A DNA stretch of 39,213 bases from Cnuella takakiae (GTDB taxonomy: Bacteria; Bacteroidota; Bacteroidia; Chitinophagales; Chitinophagaceae), in the NCBI RefSeq assembly GCF_001953305.1, contig NZ_MTFE01000010.1, positions 5,014,617-5,053,829 on the forward strand, read 5' to 3'. A program made the translations under genes and the position numbers. Below, piece by piece: positions 1 to 7,712 of this stretch. A model generated the notes under the pieces. That model did no database searches. It was not told the DNA's origin and worked only from the letters and a program-made list of their open reading frames with translations. The first letter of the stretch is position 1, and every line of letters begins with the position of its first letter.

Positions 1-73
1 CTCGTCTCGGCATCTCCTCTCTTACACAAGTACTCCGATGAACTGAGGAGATGCCGCGACATCGGCATGACGA
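1..73. repeat. Family A palindromic repeat, composite copy cut by the left edge
   Basis: The first bases carry the right half of a family A hairpin (CTCGGCAT followed by CTCC). A spacer with TACTCCGA follows, then an inverted half ending in CGGCATGACG. The same order of half-hairpin, TACTCCGA-like core and second half recurs at 12408-12489 and 25123-25207. The rest of the leader to 160 shows nothing else recognisable. Confidence 0.6.
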
Positions 74-160
74 CACCTACCTGATTCTGCACCCAATAGA
101 AAAGATCTTTTTCCATGCTATCCTGAAAAACCCAATCTTCGCCGCTCACCTAAAAGCACC

Positions 161-1069
161 ATGAAACGAAACTGCCTGCTCCTGCTCCTTTCCTTTTTAT
201 CCGCTACCTGTTTTGCACAAAAAGACCTCGTCAAGTCCTTAATGGCCAATCTGCCGAAACCCGTACCAGCGGCAGCAAAAACCAGCATCCTATTTTTGGG
301 CTCTACCCATTTTGGACAGGAAGCGATGTACAAGGACAACCCTGCCGCCGACCTGTTTAGCGCGGCCAACCAAAAAGAAGTGGCTGCCATCAACAACCAA
401 CTGGCCCGTTACCAGCCCGACCTGATCCTGGTGGAAGTGGAGCCCGAAGAACAAGGCAACCTGGATAGCCTGTATACACAGTATGCCACCGGTAAGTTGC
501 AACTCACCGACCTGCCCTATGGCCGTGCCGAACGCTACCAGTTTGGTTTTGCGCTGGCCAAAAAGCTGGGTCACAAGCGCATTCTCGGCGCCGATTACTA
601 CGAGTCCGTTTCCAACCGGATGCTCAATGAAGGCGCGCACCGCGAAGCTTTTCAAAGCGGGCTGGACAGCTTTTCCGCTATGGGTCGCAAAGCCGATGGC
701 GCTTTTAAACAAGGTACCCTGAGCTTATCTCGTTTCCTTTACTTCCTGAATACCAAGCAGGTGCTCGACTGGACCTACCAGGTACTTTTTGTAGCGCCAC
801 TGGAAGTGCGCAACGGCGCTTTTACCAACCCGCCGGCACAATATGTGGATACCGCCTTTGTAAACAAAAAATACATCGGTGCCGAGTTCGTATCCGTATT
901 CCTGGAACGCGAACTGAAGATATCAGCCAACATCATTGCCGCCCAAAAGGCACAGCAAGCCAAACGCATCCTGGTGATCATGGGGCACCGCCATGCGGCG
1001 GCACTGCCTACGCTTTTTGTGCAGAACCCGGCGTACCGCGTGGTGCCGGTGACGGATTACCTGAAATAA
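161..1069 (+). CDS. Secreted DUF5694 family protein (TraB/GumN-like fold likely)
   Basis: The 302-residue protein begins with a signal peptide (residues 1-20, hydrophobic core LLLLLSFLSAT, probable cleavage after CFA). The mature part opens with a beta strand and the motif LFLGSTHFGQ. Later come LILVEVEPEE and, near the C-terminus, ILVIMGHRHAAAL. This arrangement of an early G-x-TH, a central acidic strand and a late GxxH is the pattern I associate with DUF5694, a family distantly like the TraB/GumN (EreA/ChaN) fold. The reaction is unknown. The protein is probably periplasmic or surface exposed. The start is the first ATG giving a complete signal peptide. The gene stands alone, with an AT-rich hairpin over its stop and repeats on both sides. 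Confidence 0.75.
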   Translation: MKRNCLLLLLSFLSATCFAQKDLVKSLMANLPKPVPAAAKTSILFLGSTHFGQEAMYKDNPAADLFSAANQKEVAAINNQLARYQPDLILVEVEPEEQGNLDSLYTQYATGKLQLTDLPYGRAERYQFGFALAKKLGHKRILGADYYESVSNRMLNEGAHREAFQSGLDSFSAMGRKADGAFKQGTLSLSRFLYFLNTKQVLDWTYQVLFVAPLEVRNGAFTNPPAQYVDTAFVNKKYIGAEFVSVFLERELKISANIIAAQKAQQAKRILVIMGHRHAAALPTLFVQNPAYRVVPVTDYLK

Positions 1070-1100
1070 AAAAACCTGCTTTTTTATTGCGCGGCTTTTT
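1065..1100 (+). terminator. Possible weak terminator after the DUF5694 gene
   Basis: A 9-bp A/T-only stem (AATAAAAAA with TTTTTTATT, six-base loop) overlaps the stop codon at 1067-1069. It is followed by GCGCGGC and a run of six T. The stem has no G-C pairs, so strength is doubtful. Confidence 0.3.
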
Positions 1101-1104
1101 TGCA

Positions 1105-1267
1105 CGTCCTTACGAGGCGCAGCAACAACCACCGAACAGCAGGCACCTACGCTCCGAAGCAATCACCAGCAAAGCAAGGCACCTTAAAGAACCCAATGAT
1201 GCCGGGGATTGCTTCGGCGCACAAGTAGACTTGTAGCACATAGTACCTGCAGCGCCTCGCAATGACG
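1105..1267. repeat. Family C nested inverted-repeat element, copy 1
   Basis: The outer arms are CGTCCTTACGAGGCGC (1105-1120) and GCGCCTCGCAATGACG (1252-1267), complementary except at two positions. Inner arms carry CCGAAGCAATC (from about 1154) and GATTGCTTCGG (to about 1217). The same two-level architecture with the same core words occurs at 3089-3274. The element has MITE-like form with no coding capacity. Confidence 0.65.
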
Positions 1268-1298
1268 AACCCAATGTGAGAGCCATTAGCCTTGTCCG

Positions 1299-1351
1299 CC
1301 CGGGGTCTTCGCTGCAGGCGCTGTGCACGGGCCCTGTGGCGAGACCCCGGG
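1299..1351. repeat. Family B GC-rich bulged hairpin, copy 1
   Basis: CCCGGGGTCTTCGC (1299-1312) pairs with GCGAGACCCCGGG (1339-1351) through 13 base pairs with one bulged T. The loop is 26 bases. Related copies lie at 18489-18541, 18760-18814 (inverted) and 20474-20524, with fragments near 23878, 25051 and 30324. Confidence 0.65.
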
Positions 1352-1472
1352 CATGGGGGCTGCTATAAAACAATCCTCCGTGCACCTCCCTGTCCTCCCT
1401 GCCTCCCTGGTTCAAAAACCCCTGCAACATATAAGGTTTGGATGCAATACAGACAAGGGCTTAAATTAGCCC

Positions 1473-2939
1473 ATGCCCCTGAAACCATTTGCCTGCCTGC
1501 TCCTGCTTGCCGCCCTTTGTAGCGCACCTGCCCATGCCCAGTCGGAAGGCCCCCTGGGCGACCTCTTCCTCGCCAAGGAAGGCGGGCTGCGGCATTACTC
1601 CAGTTACGACTCCTCCGGCAACAATGCCGACTTCCGCACCCTGGCACCGGGACAAACCCTGACCCTGGTGGACCATAAGGGCGCCGGCGTGCTCCGCCGC
1701 TGGTGGCTCACCATCGCCCCGCGCAACGTGGTGGAGATCCACCGGTCGCTCATCATCCGGTGCTACTGGGATGGCGAACAAACGCCCTCGGTGGAAGTGC
1801 CTGTATCCGACTTCTTCGGGATGGGCTACGGCAAATGGAAGGACTTCATTTCGGCGCCCCTCAACATGACCAGCGGCGGCTACAACAGCTACTGGCCCAT
1901 GCCCTTCAACCGCAGTGCCCGCATCACGGTGGAGAACAGGGGCAAACTGCCGGTGAGCAACTTCTATTACAACATCGATATCCGCACCTACGGCAAGCTG
2001 CCCAAAGAGGCGCTTTATTTCCATGCGCAGTACCGGCAGGTGCGCACCCAGGCCGGCAAGCCGGTTACCCTGCTGGAAACAAGTGGCCGCGGCCACTACG
2101 TGGGTACCCTGCTTTCGATGCAGCCGCTCAGGGGCAATAGCCTGGGCTACCTCGAAGGGGATGAACGGATCTTTGTCGATGGCGAAACGGTTCCTTCCAT
2201 CATCGGTACCGGCACGGAGGATTATTTCTCCTCGGGATGGTACTACGATACGGGGGAGTATGGCGCCCCCTACCATGGCGTAACGGTGAAGGACGACTCG
2301 GGCCGGATCAATACCTACCGCTGGCATATTGAAGACCCCATCCCCTTTACCAAAAGTTTCAAATTCGACATCGAGCACGGCGGCACCAACGATGCGCCCG
2401 GCGTGGAGTACACGTCTGTTGCCTACTGGTACCAGACCCATCCCCGGCCGACCTTCCCTGCCTTGCCGCAGGAACTGATGCCCCGCTCCCTTTCCATGAA
2501 GCCCACCATTGAAGCCGAAAGCCTGCTGGGCAGCGCCACCGTTACCGGCGGCAAGCTCCAGGTGCAGGACATGGGCACCTGGACCAACGGCTGGAGCGGC
2601 AATGCCCAACTGTGGTGGGTGGAAGCCAAACCCGGCGACAAACTGACCCTATCCATCACCGCACCCGAAGCCGGCACCTATGAACTGACCGGTTTCTTTA
2701 CCCGTGCCGGCGACTATGGCATCTTCCGCACATCGCTGAACGGCACGACCATCGGCAGCCTGGTGGATGGCTACAGCACCCGGGTGGAACCCACCGGGCC
2801 GGTACCTTATGGCCCTGTACAATTGAAAAAAGGCGTGAACCAGCTTACCCTTGAGATCGTAGGAAAAGAATCAAGGGCGGCGGGGTATAGTGAAGGCTAC
2901 CTGGTGGGGATTGATGGTTTCCAGGTAAGTAAAGAATAG
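1473..2939 (+). CDS. Secreted GH172-type glycoside hydrolase (DUF2961)
   Basis: The 488-residue protein has a signal peptide (residues 1-22, ending AHA-Q). A DUF2961 domain follows from about 30 to 340, now classed as glycoside hydrolase family 172. Visible marks are HYSSYDSSGNNAD near the start, RWWLTIAPRN, FFGMGYGKW and the hallmark GTGTEDYFSSGWYY at 245-258, whose E249 sits in the conserved acidic motif of the family. Residues 345-488 form a beta-rich tail (IEAESL, YELTGFFTRAGDYG, LTLEIVG) like a carbohydrate-binding jelly roll. Characterised GH172 enzymes act on fructofuranosides and some arabinofuranosides; the substrate here is not readable from sequence. A small hairpin (GGGCT/AGCCC, 1457-1472) abuts the start codon. 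Family C elements lie on both sides. Confidence 0.85.
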   Translation: MPLKPFACLLLLAALCSAPAHAQSEGPLGDLFLAKEGGLRHYSSYDSSGNNADFRTLAPGQTLTLVDHKGAGVLRRWWLTIAPRNVVEIHRSLIIRCYWDGEQTPSVEVPVSDFFGMGYGKWKDFISAPLNMTSGGYNSYWPMPFNRSARITVENRGKLPVSNFYYNIDIRTYGKLPKEALYFHAQYRQVRTQAGKPVTLLETSGRGHYVGTLLSMQPLRGNSLGYLEGDERIFVDGETVPSIIGTGTEDYFSSGWYYDTGEYGAPYHGVTVKDDSGRINTYRWHIEDPIPFTKSFKFDIEHGGTNDAPGVEYTSVAYWYQTHPRPTFPALPQELMPRSLSMKPTIEAESLLGSATVTGGKLQVQDMGTWTNGWSGNAQLWWVEAKPGDKLTLSITAPEAGTYELTGFFTRAGDYGIFRTSLNGTTIGSLVDGYSTRVEPTGPVPYGPVQLKKGVNQLTLEIVGKESRAAGYSEGYLVGIDGFQVSKE

Positions 2940-3002
2940 GCGCTTTTCTGTTAGGCCGGGGTATGTAGGCGGCTCTGCTTTTCAAAAGATTCATTTTGCA
3001 GT

Positions 3003-3033
3003 GGGGATGCCGAGACGAGCTCGGCATGACAGC
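3003..3033. repeat. Family A hairpin, G-C variant
   Basis: ATGCCGAG (3007-3014), loop ACGAG, CTCGGCAT (3020-3027): a perfect 8-bp stem. Relative to the common ATGCCGAA/TTCGGCAT form, both strands of the last pair have changed together. The flanks GGGG and GACAGC match the other copies. It lies shortly after the GH172 stop codon. Confidence 0.7.
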
Positions 3034-3088
3034 TCCCGGCTTATCACTTCATTGTTTAATGCTTGAGCGATCAAAGCTGCATACAAAC

Positions 3089-3274
3089 GCACCGTCATTG
3101 CGAAGCGCTGGTAGTGGCTCCAATTACGCACCCCCTTGCAGCGCTGAAGCAATCTCCACTACATACAGGTTCTAAAGCGTGCAGCTATTGGTGTCTTACA
3201 GCGGCTGGGGATTGCTTCAGCGCCGCTAAACCTTGATATTACTAATCACTGCTGGCGCTTCGCAATGACGGTGC
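3089..3274. repeat. Family C nested inverted-repeat element, copy 2 with perfect 20-bp ends
   Basis: The outer arms 3089-3108 and 3255-3274 are perfect reverse complements over 20 bases (core GTCATTGCGAAGCGC). Inner arms 3141-3154 (GCGCTGAAGCAATC) and 3210-3223 are perfect over 14 bases. Nothing in the 186 bases encodes a protein. The form is MITE-like, and copy 1 lies at 1105-1267. The gap 2940-3481 otherwise holds a family A hairpin and a partial family D copy. Confidence 0.75.
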
Positions 3275-3309
3275 ACCGGGTGCAGTCCAAGCAGAATTAT
3301 TTGCAATGC

Positions 3310-3365
3310 CGTTGTTGGTGTGCAGTGACGGGCTTGTGTACAGGCCCACCAACATGGGCGCAATA
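3310..3365. repeat. Family D repeat, short copy
   Basis: CGTTGTTGGTGTGCAGTGACG is followed after about 17 bases by CCACCAACATGGGCGCAA. It matches the two ends of the longer family D copies at 10156-10280 and 15099-15215, with the middle missing. Confidence 0.5.
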
Positions 3366-3481
3366 AATGCTCCTGCTCCTGATTGAAGCTTGTGTGTGCC
3401 TTTTTAAAAACCGGAAAATTACCAGCCCCCTACTGTTTGAAAAGGCCCCAGCCGTCCGTTTTTAGTAAGTATTTTTAAGCA

Positions 3482-3709
3482 ATGAAAGAATACGCTTCTT
3501 ACATCACCATTGATCCTGAAGTACGATTTGGCAAACCCTGCATCAAAGGAACCCGGATAGCCATTTCCGATATCCTCGGGTGGCTCGCATCAGGAATGAA
3601 TTATCAACAGATACTGGAAGATTATCCTTTGTTACAGGAAGTGCATCTGCGGGCTGCATTGGGCTTTGCAGCCGACAGGGAAGCAATGATTAAAACAATT
3701 GCTGCCTGA
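3482..3709 (+). CDS. DUF433 domain protein, putative antitoxin of a DUF5615 pair
   Basis: This is a 75-residue protein. The first half reads YITIDPEVRFGKPCIKGTRI, the strongly conserved opening of DUF433. A helical segment follows (ISDILGWLASGMNYQQILEDYP, LHLRAALGFAADRE-like) that forms the helix-turn-helix-like part. DUF433 proteins are found next to DUF5615 PIN-like proteins and are regarded as antitoxins with VapB-like or DNA-binding roles. The stop codon (3707-3709) shares its last base with the start of the next gene, so the pair is translationally coupled. The pair is AT-richer than its neighbours (25 G/C of 60 in one sampled line), suggesting transfer. Function is by family association only. 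Confidence 0.85.
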   Translation: MKEYASYITIDPEVRFGKPCIKGTRIAISDILGWLASGMNYQQILEDYPLLQEVHLRAALGFAADREAMIKTIAA

Positions 3710-4047
3710 TGAAGCTGCTGCTTGATGCAAACCTTTCCTGGCGATTGGTGGAAAAATTAAAGCCTCATTTTACGGATTGCCAGCATGTTGATAAAATCAT
3801 TGGTTTACCGACTCCTGCAAAAGATGCGGAGATAAGGGTATATGCCCTGCAGCAACATTTTATCCTCGTCACCAACGACGACGATTTCCTGGACTTTGCC
3901 CGGGTAAAAGGTTTTCCACCCAAAGTGGTACTGCTCCGCACCGGGAACCAAAGCAACGAGGCGATCTTATCGCTGTTGATAAAACATAAAGCCGATATTG
4001 ATTTGCTGGTGTCTGATACAGCAACCGGTGTGCTGGAAATATTGTAG
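3709..4047 (+). CDS. DUF5615 PIN-like protein, putative toxin nuclease
   Basis: The 112-residue protein begins KLLLDANLSWRL, with the first PIN-like acidic residue at D6. A second cluster lies at PAKDAEI (D39, E41) and a third at LVTNDDDF (D57-D59). This is the spacing of metal-binding acids in the DUF5615/Mut7-C branch of the PIN fold. The likely role is a Mg-dependent RNase toxin paired with the preceding DUF433 protein. The ATG overlaps the upstream stop by one base (TGATG). A family A repeat lies 75 bases beyond the stop. All key acids appear intact. Some DUF433/DUF5615 pairs may be domesticated, so toxicity is an inference. Confidence 0.85.
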   Translation: MKLLLDANLSWRLVEKLKPHFTDCQHVDKIIGLPTPAKDAEIRVYALQQHFILVTNDDDFLDFARVKGFPPKVVLLRTGNQSNEAILSLLIKHKADIDLLVSDTATGVLEIL

Positions 4048-4121
4048 TATCGAAAGGGCAGCTTTCGAAAGCGCACAAAGTCTGGGCGGAACAACAACGG
4101 CGGAAGTGGGTGAATTTGGAA

Positions 4122-4152
4122 GGGGATGCCGAAACAAGTTCGGCATGACAGC
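4122..4152. repeat. Family A hairpin, canonical form
   Basis: ATGCCGAA (4126-4133), loop ACAAG, TTCGGCAT (4139-4146), flanked by GGGG and GACAGC. This is the reference form of the family; others occur at 12408-12589 and 25123-25351. Confidence 0.75.
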
Positions 4153-4298
4153 TTGCTGTGTTGTACTTGCATTCCGGACAGAATAATTAAAAAGTCTATC
4201 AGTCCTACACCCATCAAAAATTTACAACAGATTACCGGGTAACAACTACCTTTCTGAATCCTGCCTTTTACCTGCTTTACACCCTTTAAAACGAAACC

Positions 4299-4685
4299 AT
4301 GAACACACCCAGAATTTGGACCACTACAGTTTTTATATCCATACTATCTGCTGCTATATCTGGTTGTGCTGGCAGCAACTCCACCACCACCCAAACAGGG
4401 GCCTACCCACGGGTACTGGAACGCGCCAAAAAGAACGCCCGTTCCATCATCCTACATTCGGGGGTGGACAGTTTTGCCGTGACATCCGTAGTGGTGGAAC
4501 GTTCGAAGCGGCAGTTCACGGTGCAGTTGGGCAAGCTCGACTCCAGTTACCAGGCCACACTTACCGGGCCCTCCTCAGGCCGTGAACCGCTGCGCCTGTA
4601 TATGCTTGATTCCACCTCCTACACACTCGACGAACCCCATACCATACCCATTACCAAAATTGGAAGAATAGAAGGGGGCCGGTAA
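4299..4685 (+). CDS. Small lipoprotein of unknown function
   Basis: The 128-residue protein carries a lipoprotein signal: a hydrophobic segment from residue 8 and the lipobox I20-S21-G22-C23, predicting lipid attachment at C23. The mature part is small and mixed alpha/beta (AKKNARSIILHSGVDSFAVTSVVVERSKRQFTV) and ends at a basic tail. I do not recognise a domain. A role at the inner face of the outer membrane or the periplasmic side of the inner membrane is likely, as no clear retention signal is seen. It stands alone on the + strand, 148 bases ahead of the molybdenum hydroxylase operon. Confidence 0.7.
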   Translation: MNTPRIWTTTVFISILSAAISGCAGSNSTTTQTGAYPRVLERAKKNARSIILHSGVDSFAVTSVVVERSKRQFTVQLGKLDSSYQATLTGPSSGREPLRLYMLDSTSYTLDEPHTIPITKIGRIEGGR

Positions 4686-4780
4686 GCTTAAAATTTTCTA
4701 CCTTCTCGCTGTAAAAGTCACCAGGCAAAAGGCAGGCTTTAACTAGGTAGCTACAACTTTATAAGCTGTTTTGATTATTA

Positions 4781-4806
4781 ACTTTTGACTTTCGACTTTT
4801 GCCTTA
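4781..4806 (+). repeat. Family E repeat upstream of the hydroxylase operon
   Basis: Runs of TTTTGACTTT and CGACTTTTGCCTTAA end 28 bases before the start codon of the next gene. A longer, partly palindromic relative lies at 21611-21695, also just ahead of a start codon. Role unknown. Confidence 0.45.
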
Positions 4807-4833
4807 ATCCATTCCAATTTCAATACACTTCCT

Positions 4834-5292
4834 ATGCCTTTATACAAGCTCCAGATCAACGGCACCACACGCGAGATAGATGTTGCCGAAGACACGCCCC
4901 TGTTGTGGGTGTTGCGCGACCACCTGAACCTGGTGGGAACAAAATACGGCTGCGGCATCGCGCAGTGCGGCGCCTGCACTGTGCATTTTGATGGCGCTGC
5001 TACCCGCTCCTGTGTATTGCCGGTAAGTGCCATTGGCAATGCCAAAATCACTACCATTGAAGGTTTGTCCAAAGAGGGCGACCACCCCCTGCAGCAGGCC
5101 TGGGACGAAGTGGATGTGCCCCAGTGCGGCTACTGCCAGGCCGGGCAGATCATGACCGCCGCAGCCCTCCTCAAACAAACCCCGCATCCCACCACCGCGC
5201 AGATAGAGCAAACCATGCACGGCAATATCTGCCGCTGCGGGGCCTACCACCGCATTCGCGAAGCCATCAAATTAGCCAGCACAAAAGCTTAA
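4834..5292 (+). CDS. (2Fe-2S)-binding subunit of a molybdenum hydroxylase (IorA type)
   Basis: This is a 152-residue two-domain iron-sulfur subunit. The plant-type ferredoxin domain (1-75) has its ligands at C40, C45, C48 and C60 (YGCGIAQCGACTVH then SC). The helical domain has C98-x2-C101 (QCGYCQAGQ) and C133-x-C135 (NICRCGAY). These eight cysteines are the full set for the two clusters of the xanthine oxidase family, and the length fits IorA-like subunits. It passes electrons from the molybdenum site of the partner encoded 2 bases downstream. The true substrate (N-heterocycle or aldehyde) cannot be told from this subunit. No FAD subunit gene is present, as is usual for the isoquinoline 1-oxidoreductase group. 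Confidence 0.93.
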   Translation: MPLYKLQINGTTREIDVAEDTPLLWVLRDHLNLVGTKYGCGIAQCGACTVHFDGAATRSCVLPVSAIGNAKITTIEGLSKEGDHPLQQAWDEVDVPQCGYCQAGQIMTAAALLKQTPHPTTAQIEQTMHGNICRCGAYHRIREAIKLASTKA

Positions 5293-5294
5293 TT

Positions 5295-7469
5295 ATGTCT
5301 ACTGTAAATAAGAGCAGAAGATCCTTCCTGAAGTCAACCCTACTCACCACCGGCGGGCTGATGCTGGGTTTCAGCTGGGCCAGTGCCGGGGCCGCCGCCC
5401 CCGTGGTGGTGGCCGATGCCGGCGCTGCCGCCAGCCTGGGCTTCAACAGTTATTTGTCCATTGCCCCCGATGGCATCATCACCATCTTTTCGCCCAACCC
5501 CGAGCTGGGACAGAACATCATGACCTCCTTCCCGATGATCGTGGCGGAAGAACTGGATGCCGACTGGAAAAAGGTAAAAGTGGTACAGGCCGCCCTCGAC
5601 ACCAAGGCCTTCGACCGGCAGGTAACGGGTGGCAGCGGCGCCGTGCCGCACTCCTGGAAACTGCTCCGCAATGCAGGCGCCACCGCCCGCCAGATGCTGG
5701 TACAGGCAGCAGCACAACAGTGGGGTGTGCCCGCAGAGGAATGCACCGCGGCCGACGGCTTCGTGGTACATACCAAAACCGGCAATAAGCTGGACTACGG
5801 CGCCCTTGCTGAAGCCGCAGCCAAACTGCCGGTACCCAAGGACGTGAAGCTGAAAGACCGCAAGGACTTCAAGCTGATTGGCAAGGAAGTAAAGAATGTT
5901 GCCAATAAAGACATCACCACCGGCAAACCCCTCTACGGGCTGGATTTCCACCGCGAAGGCATGGTGCTGGCCATGCTCCAGCGCCCGCCGGCATTTGGCA
6001 CCAGGATCAAGTCGGTAGACGCCGCTGCCGCCAAGGCAATGCCCGGCATCATCGACGTGGTGCAGTTTAAAAATAATGTGGCCGTCGTGGGCAAGTCCAC
6101 CTGGGAGATCATGAAGGCCCGCAAGGTGCTGAAGGTGGAGTACGAAAAGGACGGCAACACCGAGAGCTCTGAAGACCATGCAAAGCTGTTCAGCACCCTG
6201 ATGGATACGGGAACGGCCACCGTGCGCCGCAAAGACGGCGATGTAGCCACTGCTTTTGCAGGTGCCGCCAAGGTGCTCCGCGCCGAGTACGAGTGCCCCT
6301 TTATCTCGCACAGCCCCATGGAGCCGATGAACTTCTTTGCCCATGTACGCGAAGACGGCGTGGAGCTGGTGGGCCCCACCCAAACACCGGCATTGGCCCG
6401 CACATCGGTTTCCAAACTCCTGAACATACCCGAAGAAAAGATCACGGTAGCAATAACCCGTCTCGGCGGCGGCTTTGGCAGGCGCCTGAAAGCAGATTAT
6501 GTAACCGAGGCCGCCGAGCTATCGAGCATTATTAAAAAGCCGGTAAAACTGATCTGGAGCCGCGAAGACGATATGACCGGCGGCAGCTACCGCCCCGCCG
6601 TGCGCTACCGTTTTGAAGCGGCGCTGGATGCCGCGGGTAATATGATCGGGTATAAACTCAGGGGCGTGGGCATCAACTCGGGCAACCCCACCCGCGAAGA
6701 CAATTTCCCTTCCGGTGCCGTGCCCAACCTGCTGATCGATACGGTGGAGCACCAGTCGCCCATCACCACCGGTGCGTGGCGGGCGCCCATCACCAATTTC
6801 CTGGCCTATGCCGAGCAATCCTTTTTGGATGAAGTGGCGCAGGCAGCCAAGAAGGACCCCATCCAGTTCCGGCTCGACCTGCTCCAAAAAGCAAAGACCG
6901 CCCCGGTGGGTGCTATCAAGTACGACATTGACCGGATGATCGGGGTAACCAAACTGGTGGCCCAGAAAGCCGGCTGGGGTACCAAGAAAGGCGTGTCGCA
7001 GGGTTTCTCGGTATACTTCTCGCACCGCTCCTACGTGGCGCAGGTGGCCGAAGTGGTGATGAAGGGGGGCAAGCCCGTCGTGCAGAAGATTTATGCGGCT
7101 TCCGACTGCGGCGAGGTGGTGAACCTGAGCGGCGCCCGCCAGCAGGTGATGGGCGGTATCGTGGATGGCCTGGGCCATGCTATGTACAGCAAGCTTTCGT
7201 TCAAGGACGGCGCACCGCAGCAAAACAACTTTGGCAACTACCGCCTGATCCGGATGATGGAAATACCGGAAATAGAAACCCATTTCGTGGACAATGGCAT
7301 CGAGCCTACCGGGCTGGGCGAACCGGCCCTGCCGCCAACAGGGGGCGCCGTGGCCAATGCCATCCAGAAAGCCACCGGCAAGCGCATCCGGAAACAGCCC
7401 TTTATCGAGGATCCCGTCTTTAGCGGCAAGACACAGGCAGCACCCGCCAAAAAGATGAAGACCGCCTGA
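5295..7469 (+). CDS. Molybdopterin-binding subunit of a periplasmic molybdenum hydroxylase (IorB type)
   Basis: The 724-residue start chosen is ATG at 5295, two bases after the small-subunit stop. It opens with a twin-arginine signal (SRRSFLK, R8-R9, then a Gly/Ala-rich hydrophobic stretch), so the folded complex is probably exported by Tat. Signatures of the xanthine dehydrogenase/aldehyde oxidase large subunit include GFGRR near residue 393, GAWRAP near 492, FLDEVAQ and, near the end, the conserved Glu motif TGLGEPALPP. A reading frame extends upstream to 5124 but would overlap the partner and lose the Tat signal. The protein hydroxylates a heterocycle or aldehyde with water as oxygen donor, and electrons leave through the small subunit. 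No cytochrome c or XdhC-like chaperone gene is nearby. Confidence 0.93.
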   Translation: MSTVNKSRRSFLKSTLLTTGGLMLGFSWASAGAAAPVVVADAGAAASLGFNSYLSIAPDGIITIFSPNPELGQNIMTSFPMIVAEELDADWKKVKVVQAALDTKAFDRQVTGGSGAVPHSWKLLRNAGATARQMLVQAAAQQWGVPAEECTAADGFVVHTKTGNKLDYGALAEAAAKLPVPKDVKLKDRKDFKLIGKEVKNVANKDITTGKPLYGLDFHREGMVLAMLQRPPAFGTRIKSVDAAAAKAMPGIIDVVQFKNNVAVVGKSTWEIMKARKVLKVEYEKDGNTESSEDHAKLFSTLMDTGTATVRRKDGDVATAFAGAAKVLRAEYECPFISHSPMEPMNFFAHVREDGVELVGPTQTPALARTSVSKLLNIPEEKITVAITRLGGGFGRRLKADYVTEAAELSSIIKKPVKLIWSREDDMTGGSYRPAVRYRFEAALDAAGNMIGYKLRGVGINSGNPTREDNFPSGAVPNLLIDTVEHQSPITTGAWRAPITNFLAYAEQSFLDEVAQAAKKDPIQFRLDLLQKAKTAPVGAIKYDIDRMIGVTKLVAQKAGWGTKKGVSQGFSVYFSHRSYVAQVAEVVMKGGKPVVQKIYAASDCGEVVNLSGARQQVMGGIVDGLGHAMYSKLSFKDGAPQQNNFGNYRLIRMMEIPEIETHFVDNGIEPTGLGEPALPPTGGAVANAIQKATGKRIRKQPFIEDPVFSGKTQAAPAKKMKTA

Positions 7470-7495
7470 TGTAATCCCTTTCTTTTATTCACCTG

Positions 7496-7544
7496 GCAGG
7501 ACGGCAATAGCGGTATGATACGCTGTTGCCGTCCTGCTTTTTTT
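7496..7544 (+). terminator. Strong intrinsic terminator of the hydroxylase operon
   Basis: A 17-bp stem lies between 7496-7512 (GCAGGACGGCAATAGCG) and 7521-7537, with one T-G wobble and an eight-base loop. Seven T follow directly. It lies 26 bases after the iorB-type stop codon and is the clearest terminator in the window. Confidence 0.9.
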
Positions 7545-7712
7545 GCGGTCCTGGTTTGCGGCGGTGGCTTTGAGCATGGCCTCCCAGCAACAGCGTACAG
7601 GTACACTCGCCCCTGTACCTCCTCATGGCAGCAGCCAGAAGTTCTAGTACCGGTGTGTTGGCATCGGTACAAATGCATGCGGGTAAATTGCAAAAGCATT
7701 TACTTTTAGCAC

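Noticed and set aside
1461-2609. A 382-codon open frame on the minus strand opposite the GH172 gene
   Set aside because: The + strand frame has a signal peptide and the GTGTEDYF hallmark. The antisense translation is low-complexity and lacks any family mark.
1105-3365. Possible CRISPR array because of repeated words near 1.1-3.4 kb
   Set aside because: The repeats are inverted, few and unequally spaced, with no regular spacers and no cas gene in the window.
5340-6383. A 347-codon minus-strand frame inside the molybdenum hydroxylase gene
   Set aside because: It lies entirely within a gene with clear conserved motifs and is His/Gly-rich shadow sequence.
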